From Akkermansia muciniphila (GTDB taxonomy: Bacteria; Verrucomicrobiota; Verrucomicrobiia; Verrucomicrobiales; Akkermansiaceae), in assembly GCA_945901795.1 (NCBI GenBank), contig CAMDLP010000001.1:93238-157237 (forward strand): a DNA stretch of 64,000 nt, written 5' to 3'. Below, in pieces: positions 27,062 through 36,223 of the stretch. The first letter of the stretch is position 1. Each line of letters starts with the position of its first letter. Below the pieces are notes generated by a model. It saw nothing but the letters and a program-made list of their open reading frames with translations. It was not told where the DNA came from and made no database searches. The position numbers were made by a program, and so were the translations under genes.

Positions 27062-27120
27062 ACCGGGGATTTAATCGGCGCGGCAGTGCGATTCAAGGCG
27101 CAAGAAATTTTTCCGCCCGG

Positions 27121-27711
27121 TCACTCGGCTTTCGGCTCCACGGGTGGAACGGGCGCGGAAAACTGGTCCGTCGGCGGCGTGACCGGAGGCACCGGAGCGG
27201 TGGCGGCCGGAGCGTCGGGATCGATGACCGTCGGAATCGCTCCTCCCGGCGGCAAGCCCGCGGGATCGACGACTGGAAGCGGTTGCCCGATTCCGGAACC
27301 GGGCAGCGGCGGATAAACCTGATATTCCCCGGGATGGGTCGTTGGCATTTGTTGCGCGGCGTTGGGATCCTCGAGCATGACCGACGGGACGAATCCCACC
27401 TCGCCGCTATCGAGTTCCACCTTTACATAACTGTCGCTGGTGGAAATCACCTTCATGGAGGTGCCCCGCTTGAGCAGCTTGTCCGCATCCGCCTCGCCTT
27501 TCGGGCGGGATTGGAAAAAGGCGGTGTTGTCCATTGCCGCCCGGACGAACTGACCTGCTGAAAAAGTGGTGCCCGCGGTGGGGGTCGAGAGATTGCCGCC
27601 GCCAGCTGGAAGGAGCGGATTGTAGCCACCGTTAGTGACGGGGCCCGTCATGGTGTCGCAGGCCGCGAGACTCAGGAAAGCAATGGCGGAGATGGCCGGA
27701 GTGAACTTCAT
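27121..27711 (-). CDS. SH3-like domain lipoprotein
   Basis: Lipoprotein of 196 aa (lipobox SLAAC, Cys18). Residues about 55-115 look like a bacterial SH3 fold (FSAGQFVRAAM, KLLKRGTSMKVIS, GEVGFVPSVML). The last 75 residues are a Pro/Ala-rich, probably unstructured tail. Such proteins often interact with cell wall. The family match is by sequence feel, not confirmed. It lies 72 bases after lnt, the enzyme that would acylate it. Confidence 0.65.
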   Translation of the reverse strand: MKFTPAISAIAFLSLAACDTMTGPVTNGGYNPLLPAGGGNLSTPTAGTTFSAGQFVRAAMDNTAFFQSRPKGEADADKLLKRGTSMKVISTSDSYVKVELDSGEVGFVPSVMLEDPNAAQQMPTTHPGEYQVYPPLPGSGIGQPLPVVDPAGLPPGGAIPTVIDPDAPAATAPVPPVTPPTDQFSAPVPPVEPKAE

Positions 27712-27783
27712 AGAGACAAGAAATTGGCACGTCCCGGGAGCCTGGTCAACGTCATTTCAGCCAGCGAAAAGACCTGCTGAAAC

Positions 27784-29466
27784 TTAATGGGCAGCAGCCG
27801 CCTGTCCTGATTTCCGGGTGAAAACCGCCACGATGAGCCCCGTCGCCGCCAGCCCGAGGATGCCCCAGTCACCGATCACCGCGAACAGTGAAAAACTCGG
27901 CTGGAGTGGAATTCTCAGCTCGGTGAGCAGCGAGCCGCGGGTGAAATGGCTGCGGCTTTCATCCATCAGAATCTGTTGCTTCCAGGAATTAGGATCATCG
28001 GCAGACCCGGTGGAATCGAGCGCCGCACTGACGCCGCTGTTGGCGCAGCGCAGCATCGGCCGCCGCAGCTCGATGGCGCGGAAGCGCGCGTTGGCGAAAT
28101 GCTGGGCCGCCGCCGGGGATTGCTTGAACCAGCCGTCATTGGTCACGTTGATGATCACCTGCGGCCCCGTCCGGGTGAATTGCCGGACCAGCCTGCCCAC
28201 GGTATCCTCGAAACACACCGTGGGGATCGCGCCGATGACCGTCCCGCCCGCGAGGATCGGCAGCGGTTCCACCGAATCGCCCGGCGTGAACGAGCCGCCG
28301 AATTCCACGCCGGCCTGCTGCTCGTAGATTTTCTTCAGAAACGGAATCGAATCCACAAACGGAATCGTCTCGCCGAAGATCACCAGATGCCGCTTCCGGT
28401 AAGTCTGCAACTTGTCTTCCGGCGACATCACCGCGATGGAATTGTAGGCGCGGCCCTTCGGTTTCATGACCAGATCCTCGCCGGATTTTTCCGCCTCCAG
28501 CTCGTTCACCCCGTAAATCAGCGAAAACGGACCTGCGGTCCGAACCTGCGAGATCGTGTCGAGGTTGATCTGCCACGTCCCCCACTCGCCCTCGGCGGTG
28601 CGGAGAATCCGACCCGTTAGCGCGCTCTCCGGCCACATCACCCAGTCCGGCCACTTGGGGGAAATTTCGCCCTGCGGCGACTTCAACGCATCGAGCGCTT
28701 TCAAGGTCTCATCTTCGTACGCCTGATGGACTTGCAGATCCGTCCACAGCACCCGCGCAGCGTCCTGCGGGATGTTGATTTGCACCAGCAGCGTCTTCAG
28801 CTGCACGGATTCCGCCCGCGCCTCGCTGGCGATTCGCGCCTTGCCATAGCCATACATGGAAATGACCAACAGCGCCGCGACCGCCAGATCCCAGCGCATT
28901 CCGGGTTTCCGCCGGACCAGCTGCCAGCCCGCTTGCACCAGGACGGACTGGAAAAACACCAGCATCAGCGAAAGTCCGGTCACGCCTAGCAGATCCGCTG
29001 CCTGCGCCATCACCCGCGCCTCGTGAAACGCCACGCCCAGCCCGTTCCAACCGAAGCCAGTGAACAACCAGCCCCGCAGCCACTCCAGCCCGGCCCACAC
29101 CGCCGCCTGACAGAAAGCCACCCGCAAACTCGCCCCGGCACTTTCGGATTTCCCGAGCTTCGCCGCAAACGCCCCGAACAGTCCCCAGAAAATCCCCAGA
29201 TACAAGGGTAGCAGCACCATCCCGAGCGGCGACACCACCGCCAGCCACCGGAGTTGGATCAGGCAACTCACCATCCCTGCTAGATAGCCGATCGAAAATC
29301 CCTTCCAGCCCGCGTGTTTCCCCTCCAGCGTCCCCAGCGCCGCGAGCAAAGGCAGCATCGCCACCCACGCCAGCGCCGAGAAATCAAACGGCGGAAACAA
29401 CCCCGCTACCAGCAAGCCGCTAAGCACCGCCGCCACGATCCGTATCCATCCCGAGCCGTTTCTCAT
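27784..29466 (-). CDS. lnt: Apolipoprotein N-acyltransferase
   Basis: Inner-membrane enzyme of 560 aa that adds the third acyl chain to lipoproteins. Five or more N-terminal membrane helices (about 8-205) precede a nitrilase-type CN-hydrolase domain (about 235-520) with the catalytic Glu in MWPESALTG, Lys in YRKRHLVIFGE and Cys in PTVCFEDTVG, and there is a final C-terminal helix. ATG 29466 is preferred; the frame to 29508 starts with TTG. The two lipoprotein genes just downstream on the same strand suggest a shared transcript. Confidence 0.92.
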   Translation of the reverse strand: MRNGSGWIRIVAAVLSGLLVAGLFPPFDFSALAWVAMLPLLAALGTLEGKHAGWKGFSIGYLAGMVSCLIQLRWLAVVSPLGMVLLPLYLGIFWGLFGAFAAKLGKSESAGASLRVAFCQAAVWAGLEWLRGWLFTGFGWNGLGVAFHEARVMAQAADLLGVTGLSLMLVFFQSVLVQAGWQLVRRKPGMRWDLAVAALLVISMYGYGKARIASEARAESVQLKTLLVQINIPQDAARVLWTDLQVHQAYEDETLKALDALKSPQGEISPKWPDWVMWPESALTGRILRTAEGEWGTWQINLDTISQVRTAGPFSLIYGVNELEAEKSGEDLVMKPKGRAYNSIAVMSPEDKLQTYRKRHLVIFGETIPFVDSIPFLKKIYEQQAGVEFGGSFTPGDSVEPLPILAGGTVIGAIPTVCFEDTVGRLVRQFTRTGPQVIINVTNDGWFKQSPAAAQHFANARFRAIELRRPMLRCANSGVSAALDSTGSADDPNSWKQQILMDESRSHFTRGSLLTELRIPLQPSFSLFAVIGDWGILGLAATGLIVAVFTRKSGQAAAAH

Positions 29467-29603
29467 GCGCGCAGCATCACCGGACGGCACCCGTTGGTCC
29501 ACTGCCAATCCATCATCCCGGGCTTGGCCGCAGCAAACACTGCGGAATGCGTTTCGCCAGCGGACGAGTAAATTTTCTTGAGTTTTCAGAATTTACTGAA
29601 AAT

Positions 29604-30536
29604 ATGGCATCCATGTCAGACCACCCCGTTGTCACCCCCAAATCGCCGCACCAACCGCCGCGGCAAGTCAGCCCGTATGTGTGGCTCTGCCTTGCGGCCG
29701 GGATCGCCTCCGTCCTCTACCGGGTGCTGGTTTTGGGCCAAAAGGAACAGACCGCGCTGATGTTCATCGGGCTGCCCACGGCGATCGCGATGCTGATCAC
29801 GTTCCTGCCGAGGTCTAGCAGCGCGACCGGCATGATCATGAAGGGGATCAGCCTTTTCCTGCTGCTGCTCGGGATTTTGTTCATCGAGGGCTTCATCTGC
29901 ATCCTGATGGCCGCGCCGTTTTTCTATGCGGTGGGCTTCATCGTCGGGGTTTTCGCCGACAAGGCGAGGGCGCGCCGGGAGTTTGAAAAGCGGTTCCGGG
30001 TCGTCGTCCTACCCGTGCTGGTGCTGATGAGTTTGGAAGGAATCACCGGCGCGCTTTCCTTTCCCCGGGATGAGGTGGTCACCGTGAGCCGGGAGGTGTC
30101 GCTGCCACCCGCCGCCGCGCGCGAGCAACTCGCCCGCGGGCCGGAGTTCGTGCTTTCCGAGCTTCCGGCGTTTTTGAAACTCGGCTTTCCCGCACCCCGC
30201 CGCATCGACGGCAGCGGGCTTGAAACCGGCGACAAGTGGCGCATTCATTTCGCCGGTGGCGAGGGGAAACCCGGCGATCTATCAGCGGAAGTGATTGAAA
30301 GCGGGCCGACCCGCATCCGCGTCGCCCGCGTCTCGGACACCAGTCACATCGCACATTGGCTGGATTGGAAGGACGCCGAGTGGACGATCGCGCCGAGCGG
30401 CACCGGCTCGCGGGTGACGCTCAGCATGCGCTACCGCAGGCTGCTGGATCCAGCGTGGTATTTCAAACCGATCGAGCGCTACGGCGTGAAAATAGCGGGC
30501 GAGTATTTCCTCGCCCAAACCTACCAAACCCCGTGA
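29604..30536 (+). CDS. Membrane protein with C-terminal SRPBCC-like domain
   Basis: Protein of 310 aa. Four membrane helices (about 25-45, 52-68, 80-105 and 133-150) are followed by a soluble domain (about 160-300) with the pattern of a START/SRPBCC polyketide-cyclase-like fold: VSREVSLPPAAAREQLA at its start and APSGTGSRVTLSMRYRR near its end. I recognise no named family. ATG 29604 or 29613 may start it. The stop overlaps the GTG of the next gene (GTGA), so the two are co-translated. It is divergent from lnt. Confidence 0.7.
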   Translation: MASMSDHPVVTPKSPHQPPRQVSPYVWLCLAAGIASVLYRVLVLGQKEQTALMFIGLPTAIAMLITFLPRSSSATGMIMKGISLFLLLLGILFIEGFICILMAAPFFYAVGFIVGVFADKARARREFEKRFRVVVLPVLVLMSLEGITGALSFPRDEVVTVSREVSLPPAAAREQLARGPEFVLSELPAFLKLGFPAPRRIDGSGLETGDKWRIHFAGGEGKPGDLSAEVIESGPTRIRVARVSDTSHIAHWLDWKDAEWTIAPSGTGSRVTLSMRYRRLLDPAWYFKPIERYGVKIAGEYFLAQTYQTP

Positions 30537-31792
30537 GCCGCGACGGCGCGATCCAGCTTGCTTGTCTTTACGGGCCACTCGTGAGCGCCGGATTGTTAGC
30601 ATGGTGGATTCGCCCGGGGAAACGGCTGTCCGTCGGGCTGCTGTTTTCACTGGCGTGGATCGCCGCCTTACTGCCATGGCTCGACGCCCTCGCCCGAGTC
30701 GCGGGGCTTTGGGAATACCACTCACAAGCTCCGGCCCTCGCCGGAATGCCGCTGGCGCTTTATTTCGGCTGGGCCGTCGCTTGGGGGATTTTCGCGCCGC
30801 TGCTGGCCCACGCGCTCGGCGGACGGATCTGGACCACGGCGGCAGTGCTGATCGCCCTCGATCTGCGAGTGATGCCGGAATTGAGGCCTGTGCTGGAACT
30901 TCATCCGTGGTGGTGGATCGGTGATATCTTGATCGCAATTTGCCTTCTGCTACCCTCGCTTTTCATATCGAAATGGACGGTATCGCGCACGCAGGTGGGG
31001 TTGCGCTGCGCCATGCTGGTTCCGGCATTCGGCGGGATTTTTTTGGGCATCCCGCTGCTCGTCGAGTGCGGCGGTCTCGCAGGACTTGTGAATCGCTGGC
31101 AGGCGTTACCCGGCTTTCTCCAAGCGGTGTTTCTGGCCGCGGGATTCGCGCTTTGCGTTCCCGGACTCACGGCCGCGCGCGATCTCGCCCTCAGTGGCGC
31201 CGGCACCCCGGTCCCGCTCGATCCGCCGCGCCGGCTCGTGACTCACGGGATTTACGCATTTGTCCGAAATCCGATGCAGCTCTCGATGACCGCGCTGCTT
31301 TTGCTAGAGTCTTTGTTCGTCTGGAGTCCGTGGCCTGCCATTCTTGCCCTGATAGGGATCGTTTACTCGGAAGGACTCGCGCGGTGGTCGGAAAATCAGG
31401 ACATGCGGGATCGCTTTGGCGAGGACTGGCTGCACTATCATCAAGCCGTCCGTCCTTGGTGGCCGCGCTGGAGTCCGCGCATCGGCGAGCGGTGCGAACT
31501 TTGGCTGGATGCCGGATGCGGGCCTTGCTCCGAGGTCGCGCGCTGGTTTCAACGCCGCCAAACAATCCAGCTCGAACTCCGCGACGCCAGCGATTGGCCG
31601 GGCCCGCCACTGGGCCGCGTGACTTGGCATCATCCATCGTCCGGGCGTCACGAATCCGGAGTCCGGGCCATCGCGATGGCGCTGCAACATCTCGATCTGC
31701 CGTGGGCCGCCGTCGGCTGGATCGCGGGGCTTCCTGGCATTTCCCACATCCTGCAAACCTGCTTCGATGCCGCCGGGACCGGCAAACGCTAA
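30533..31792 (+). CDS. ICMT-like membrane methyltransferase fused to a DCC (DUF393) thioredoxin-like domain
   Basis: Protein of 419 aa with about eight membrane helices. Residues about 215-300 match the isoprenylcysteine/phospholipid methyltransferase (PEMT/ICMT) family: LVTHGIYAFVRNPMQLS and a later EGLARWSENQDMRDRFGEDW. Residues about 320-419 resemble a DCC/DUF393 domain with the motif DAGCGPC (D326, C329, C332). The family normally has DGxCxxC, so the redox cysteine pair is kept. The fusion implies a membrane methyl transfer linked to thiol chemistry, but substrates are unknown. GTG 30533 overlaps the preceding stop. Confidence 0.75.
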   Translation: MSRDGAIQLACLYGPLVSAGLLAWWIRPGKRLSVGLLFSLAWIAALLPWLDALARVAGLWEYHSQAPALAGMPLALYFGWAVAWGIFAPLLAHALGGRIWTTAAVLIALDLRVMPELRPVLELHPWWWIGDILIAICLLLPSLFISKWTVSRTQVGLRCAMLVPAFGGIFLGIPLLVECGGLAGLVNRWQALPGFLQAVFLAAGFALCVPGLTAARDLALSGAGTPVPLDPPRRLVTHGIYAFVRNPMQLSMTALLLLESLFVWSPWPAILALIGIVYSEGLARWSENQDMRDRFGEDWLHYHQAVRPWWPRWSPRIGERCELWLDAGCGPCSEVARWFQRRQTIQLELRDASDWPGPPLGRVTWHHPSSGRHESGVRAIAMALQHLDLPWAAVGWIAGLPGISHILQTCFDAAGTGKR

Positions 31793-31797
31793 CCGAC

Positions 31798-33192
31798 TCA
31801 ACGCCAGCACTTGCTCCACGTCTCGAACTCCGAAGGCCGCAGCCGGTAGCGCGCGATGTTTCCGCCATGCAGACAGCCGAGCTCGGTTTCCACGACCTCG
31901 ATGAACTTGGAACGCTCCGCCTGCGGAATGGCTTTCTCCGCCTCCGCGGCGATCCACTGCGCGGCCGCGCGTTTATTCATGGTGCCCAGCACGACCTCCC
32001 GCACAAAGCTCCCGATCGCCGCGCGGTGACGCAGACGGAAGGGATCGGGGTCGCCCAAAGACTGCCGCACCGCCGAATAACGCGCACAAGACCGCCGGTA
32101 TGCCCACGCAAACACGTCCCGCAGATACTCGACGCGGTTCAACTCGTAAACGCCTAGCAGCCCGCCGATATAGTCGTGCGAATCCACATCGACGAACGAC
32201 AATGGACAAAGGTTGTAACGGATGAGCGGGATGTTAGCCGCCAGTCGCGAAACCCGTTTGTTGACGTCTTCGAAGGGCTGTAAATAGGGCAGATACACCA
32301 TGGCGAAAAACGCCTGCTCGAAAGGATTCCGCACGGCAGCGGCCTTTACCAAAATCTGCTCGAACCGCTCATCGATCTGTTGCGGCACCTCCAGCGGATG
32401 GAAAACCGTCCCGCTGATCCCGACAGGCCGCGAACGCACGCGCCCGCTGGCCCCGGGATCGGGCAGCAGGTTGTCGGATAGCAGGGCGTGGAGATTGCAG
32501 ATCGTGTAGCGGTTGAAATCAATTTCTCCCGCGTCGTCGGCCAACATCTCGATGGCGGCTTTGTGGTTGAGGATCATCTGCGTCTCCTGCGTGGCTTTTC
32601 CCTCGGCGTCTTCGCCGATTTCAAGCAGGCGCTGGGTTTCTAGCAGCGAGTAGGTGTTGCCTTCCAGCCGGCTGGAGTTCCACGAGAGATCGATGAGCAG
32701 GCGGTCCATCACCTGCCGCATGTAGGTGCCTGCGGGAAGCGCGCTCAGTCCCACCTGGCCGATGTCCTCGAGTTCTATCCGCAGGCTTTCCGGCAGATAG
32801 AACGTGCGATTGGGCTGATAGGCATCGAGAAACGCTCCTTGATAGCCCACGGGTGTCCGCTCCGAGGTCCGAAGCTGGATGATCGCACGGATTTCCCGGG
32901 CTGCGGGTGAAAGCCAGTCATTCCGTGTCTTGTAAACGGGCGGCTCTTCCCGAACCATGGAGCTCATCGGGAAATGATCTTGTTCCGGGGCAAGATAGCG
33001 CCGCGCGCGCCCATGGCCTTTGGGCACAAGTCGATTTTCGGAGACAAGTTGGTCCAGCCGCCGCTGCAGGGTGCGTTTGGGAAATCCGAGTTCGGGACTT
33101 GCGAGCAGTTCTTTCACTGATGCTCCAGAGGGTCTCGCCGCAATGATGCGGAGAAGGTGATCCAATTCGTAGGCTGGAATTTTAAGTGGCAC
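31798..33192 (-). CDS. Fic family protein with HTH domain and Gln in place of catalytic His
   Basis: Protein of 464 aa. Residues 5-65 form a winged-helix DNA-binding domain. SSRLEGN (173-179) matches the inhibitory (S/T)xxxE(G/N) helix of class II Fic proteins. The Fic core motif reads QPFEDVNKRVSR from Q305, where the canonical motif is HPFxxGNGR/KR, so the catalytic His is Gln and a Gly is Val; the downstream Asn-Lys-Arg is kept. Classical Fic AMPylation needs the His. Similar Q-type Fic proteins are, I believe, a recurrent subfamily. The start GTG 33192 lies inside one copy of a repeated operator-like motif, suggesting autoregulation. Confidence 0.85.
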   Translation of the reverse strand: MPLKIPAYELDHLLRIIAARPSGASVKELLASPELGFPKRTLQRRLDQLVSENRLVPKGHGRARRYLAPEQDHFPMSSMVREEPPVYKTRNDWLSPAAREIRAIIQLRTSERTPVGYQGAFLDAYQPNRTFYLPESLRIELEDIGQVGLSALPAGTYMRQVMDRLLIDLSWNSSRLEGNTYSLLETQRLLEIGEDAEGKATQETQMILNHKAAIEMLADDAGEIDFNRYTICNLHALLSDNLLPDPGASGRVRSRPVGISGTVFHPLEVPQQIDERFEQILVKAAAVRNPFEQAFFAMVYLPYLQPFEDVNKRVSRLAANIPLIRYNLCPLSFVDVDSHDYIGGLLGVYELNRVEYLRDVFAWAYRRSCARYSAVRQSLGDPDPFRLRHRAAIGSFVREVVLGTMNKRAAAQWIAAEAEKAIPQAERSKFIEVVETELGCLHGGNIARYRLRPSEFETWSKCWR

Positions 33193-33310
33193 GATTATGA
33201 TTTATTTGGCGCGATTATCTCTGTATCGTGCCACAATAACTCTTTTACTGGCATGTTTTTGCAAATCGTGCCAGTAAAATCTCCAATTTCTTCGAAATCG
33301 TGCCACTTAA
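33184..33310. promoter_or_regulatory. Array of TGGCACGAT-type half-sites upstream of the fic gene
   Basis: Six related copies of (A/C)(G/T)TGGCACGAT in both orientations: 33184-33196, 33204-33217, 33223-33235, 33246-33255, 33264-33279 and 33296-33310. Two pairs form inverted repeats, including a perfect 11-bp one (TTTTACTGGCA, 33243-33253, with 33270-33280). The first copy contains the fic start codon. This is the pattern of a multi-site operator for the protein's own HTH domain. Confidence 0.6.
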
Positions 33311-33458
33311 GGCTCAAATGAATGATTCGGGAAGGGCGTGGAGTTTCGCTGTCGAAATTGATTCGCCACCAAGCGCATCAGGCGGCGGGGCGAGTTTACC
33401 TCCGTTCTGCGCTCGATTTCCGCTTGGCAGTCGGATGCTGATGAGGCCAGTGTCATAT

Positions 33459-34062
33459 ATGAGATTCAACATTCCTCTTTTGGCGGCTACCGCGTTTATT
33501 TTCACCTTCGCAATCAGCTCCGGGCAAACGGCCCCGGCCATCGATTGAAGTCCGCAAGGCGTCGGTGGCCAATCTGGAGTCCCACATCGCCCAGCGTGAA
33601 GCACGGTTGGAGGAAATCAGGCAGGACGTGGTGACTCTCGACGCCCGCATCGAGAAGCAACGTGAGGAGGTCGCCAGCGCCATCCGCGAGGGCATTGAGC
33701 GTCTCGACCAGCGCCGCCGCTCGTTGAAGGACCTGCTCGATAACCGCAATCCAACTGAAGCCGCCCGCAAGCTCTATATTCAGGAGCTCGGCCAGATCGA
33801 TGCCCAAACGGCATACCTCAAACAGCAGCTGACGGAGGTCACCATCTCCACCGGTGGGGCCACACAGCAACCGGGCCTCGACGAGGCGGTTGATATCGGG
33901 CATTTGCTTGACGACGCGCGCAAGGATCTTCGCACGGATGTCACCGACCTCTTCCGCTTCTATGATGAATTCGCCCGAGGCCGCACTTACATCAACGGGC
34001 TGAAGGAAAATCTAGCGGCCCGCAAGGCCTGGCTGGAAAAGAACGCGCCTGCCGGAAACTAA
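33459..34062 (+). pseudogene. Exported coiled-coil protein gene with an apparent frameshift
   Basis: ATG 33459 starts a good signal peptide (RFNIPLLAATAFIFTFAIS) ending in SSGQTAPA, then hits a TGA at 33546-33548. The plus-one frame continues without stop as IEVRKASVANLESHIAQ and a 165-residue, strongly helical, Glu/Arg/Gln-rich coiled coil to 34062. The join lies in the GC-run GGCCCCGGCC. A one-base error or mutation there explains both halves; alternatively the second ORF starts alone at GTG 33565 without a signal. No family recognised. Confidence 0.6.
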
Positions 34063-34074
34063 CTCGCGCAGCGG

Positions 34075-35322
34075 CTATCCCTTCACCTGTCCGTTTCCGC
34101 GGACGCGGTACTGATAGCTGGTGAGCTCGCGCAACCCCATCGGCCCGCGGGCGTGGAGCTTGTCGGTGGAGATGCCGATTTCCGCGCCAAAGCCGAACTC
34201 GCCGCCGTCGGCGAAGCGGGTGGAGACGTTGTGGAAAACGCATGCGGAATCTACCTCCCGCAGGAATCGTTCCGCTGCCAAATGATCCGTGGTGACGATG
34301 ACGTCGGTGTGGTGTGAGCCGTATTGGTTGATGTGAGCGACGGCTTCTTCGAGCGAGCCAACAATTTTGATAGAGAGAATGAGGTCGAGGTATTCGGTGC
34401 TCCAGTCTTCCTCCGTGGCGGGGAGGATGTCCGTGAGATGCTTGCGTGTTTCATCGCAGCCGCGAAGCTCGACGTTTTTCGTACGCAGCGCGGCGGCGAC
34501 TTTCGGGAGGAATGAATCCGCGATCTCGCGGTGGACGAGCAGTGTTTCCAGCGCGTTGCAGACGCCGCATTTGTGGGTCTTGGAATTGACGGTTAGATCG
34601 ACGGCCATTTCCTGATCCGCGGCCTTGTCGGCAAAGAGATGGCAGATGCCGTCGTAGTGCTTGATGACAGGCATGCGGGCGAGCGAGACGACGGTTTCTA
34701 TCAAACCCTTGCCACCGCGCGGAATGATGAGGTCGAGCCACTTGTCCATGCCTGCCAGAACGGCGACGCTCTCCCGGTCGGTGAACGGGATGAGCTGGAT
34801 CGCGTGCTCGGGCGCGCCGGCTTGCGCGAGGGCATCCGCGATGGCGATGTTCGAGTGCAACGCCTCGCTGCCGCCACGGAGGATGGTCGCGTTGCCGGTC
34901 TTGAAACACAGCACGGCGGCGTCGGCGGTGACGTTCGGGCGGCTCTCGTAGATAATTCCGATGGTGCCGATGGGCACGCGGACCTGCTCGATGCTAATCC
35001 CGTTGGGCCGCTCCCACGAATCTATAATCTGTCCGACAGGATCGGGCAGCGTGGCGACTTGGTCGATGCCGGCCGCCATCGCCACGATCCGCTTTTCATC
35101 CAGCATGAGCCGGTCGAGCATGGCGTTAGAAAGCCCTTTTCCCCGTCCGGCTTCGAGGTCTTGCGCGTTCGCCTCCAGCAATTCCGGCACCCGCTGGCGG
35201 ATGGCGGCGGCCATGGCGCGGAGAATCGTGTTCTTCTCGTCGCTGGAAAGCTGGGCGAGTTTATATGCAGCCGCGCGCGCTTGGCGGCCCATTTGATGGA
35301 TGGTTTCCTGAATGCTGGACAC
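34075..35322 (-). CDS. proA: Gamma-glutamyl phosphate reductase
   Basis: Second proline-synthesis enzyme (glutamyl phosphate to glutamate semialdehyde, NADPH), 415 aa, standard length. The aldehyde-dehydrogenase-like fold is recognisable by GTIGIIYESRPNVTADA, CFKTGNATILRGGSEA and the active-site Cys region NSKTHKCGVCNALETLL. The C-terminal FGAEIGISTDKLHARGPMG is typical. The start is GTG 35322. The gene is monocistronic here and convergent with the coiled-coil gene. Confidence 0.95.
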   Translation of the reverse strand: MSSIQETIHQMGRQARAAAYKLAQLSSDEKNTILRAMAAAIRQRVPELLEANAQDLEAGRGKGLSNAMLDRLMLDEKRIVAMAAGIDQVATLPDPVGQIIDSWERPNGISIEQVRVPIGTIGIIYESRPNVTADAAVLCFKTGNATILRGGSEALHSNIAIADALAQAGAPEHAIQLIPFTDRESVAVLAGMDKWLDLIIPRGGKGLIETVVSLARMPVIKHYDGICHLFADKAADQEMAVDLTVNSKTHKCGVCNALETLLVHREIADSFLPKVAAALRTKNVELRGCDETRKHLTDILPATEEDWSTEYLDLILSIKIVGSLEEAVAHINQYGSHHTDVIVTTDHLAAERFLREVDSACVFHNVSTRFADGGEFGFGAEIGISTDKLHARGPMGLRELTSYQYRVRGNGQVKG

Positions 35323-35419
35323 GCGAGAAACCTATGCTGGAGGGACTCGCACTCAAGGCGCAATTGCCGCCGCGTAAAACCGCACTTCCGCTCGGCGCGT
35401 TTCAAGCTACCGTCGCGCC

Positions 35420-36223
35420 ATGATTTGCCGTCGTCGCTTTTTGATCGTCACCGCGTGCGTTCTCGCCGCCGTCGGATGCAGCGGGAAATCCAACAGTTCC
35501 GGCAAGGGCGCGGTGCTGCGCGTGGGCATGGATCTGAGCTATCCGCCGTTTGAAATGCAGGACAAGGCGGGGACTCCGGACGGCGTGAGCGTGAAACTCG
35601 CCGAGGCGCTCGCCGCGGATCTCGGGCGACCGCTCAAGATCGTGCCGATGGAGTTCTCCGGCCTGATCCCAGCGCTCAAGACGGGCAACATCGATCTGAT
35701 TCTCTCCTCGATGACCGCCACCGACGAGCGCCGGCAATCGATCGGTTTTTCCAATCCCTACGCCTTCACCGGCCTCGCGCTGTTGGTGCGGAAGGACTCG
35801 GATATCCAGTCGATCGAGGATTTGAAAAAGCCGGGCCGCTCGATCACGGCCAAGGCCGCCACGACCGGCGAGACGTGGGCGATCAAAAATCTACCAGGCG
35901 CGAAGCGGGTGGTGTTCGAGGACCAGACGGCCTGCGTGTTAGAAGTCGTGCAGGGCCGGGCGGACGCGTTCATTTACGACCAGCTCAGCATTTACCGATA
36001 CGCCGAGGAAAACAAAGCGACTACCCGCGGCTTGTTGAGGCCGTTCGTCGAGGAGTCGTGGGCCATCGGCATCGCAAAGGGCAACGACGCGCTCCTCTCG
36101 CAGGTCAATGCTTTCCTCGACGAGTTCCGCAAGCAGGACGGCTTCGGGAAACTCGGCGAACGCTATTTGCGGGATGAGAAGAAGTTCCTCGAAGCGTCCG
36201 GAATCCCGTTCATCCTCCGCTAA
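35420..36223 (+). CDS. Polar amino-acid ABC transporter, substrate-binding lipoprotein
   Basis: Family 3 solute-binding protein of 267 aa. The signal ends at a lipobox (LAAVGCSGK, Cys20). The mature protein starts LRVGMDLSYPPFE and has LSSMTATDERRQSIGFS, then EVVQGRADAFIYDQLSIY, typical of polar amino-acid binding proteins. Its ligand (Gln, Glu, Arg, His or similar) cannot be told. It is followed without a gap by the permease and ATPase genes, making a complete three-gene importer. Confidence 0.9.
   Translation: MICRRRFLIVTACVLAAVGCSGKSNSSGKGAVLRVGMDLSYPPFEMQDKAGTPDGVSVKLAEALAADLGRPLKIVPMEFSGLIPALKTGNIDLILSSMTATDERRQSIGFSNPYAFTGLALLVRKDSDIQSIEDLKKPGRSITAKAATTGETWAIKNLPGAKRVVFEDQTACVLEVVQGRADAFIYDQLSIYRYAEENKATTRGLLRPFVEESWAIGIAKGNDALLSQVNAFLDEFRKQDGFGKLGERYLRDEKKFLEASGIPFILR

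Noticed and set aside
33184..33310. CRISPR-like repeat array upstream of fic.
   Set aside because: Units are too short (9-13 bases), vary in orientation and spacing, and no cas genes are present; operator sites fit better.
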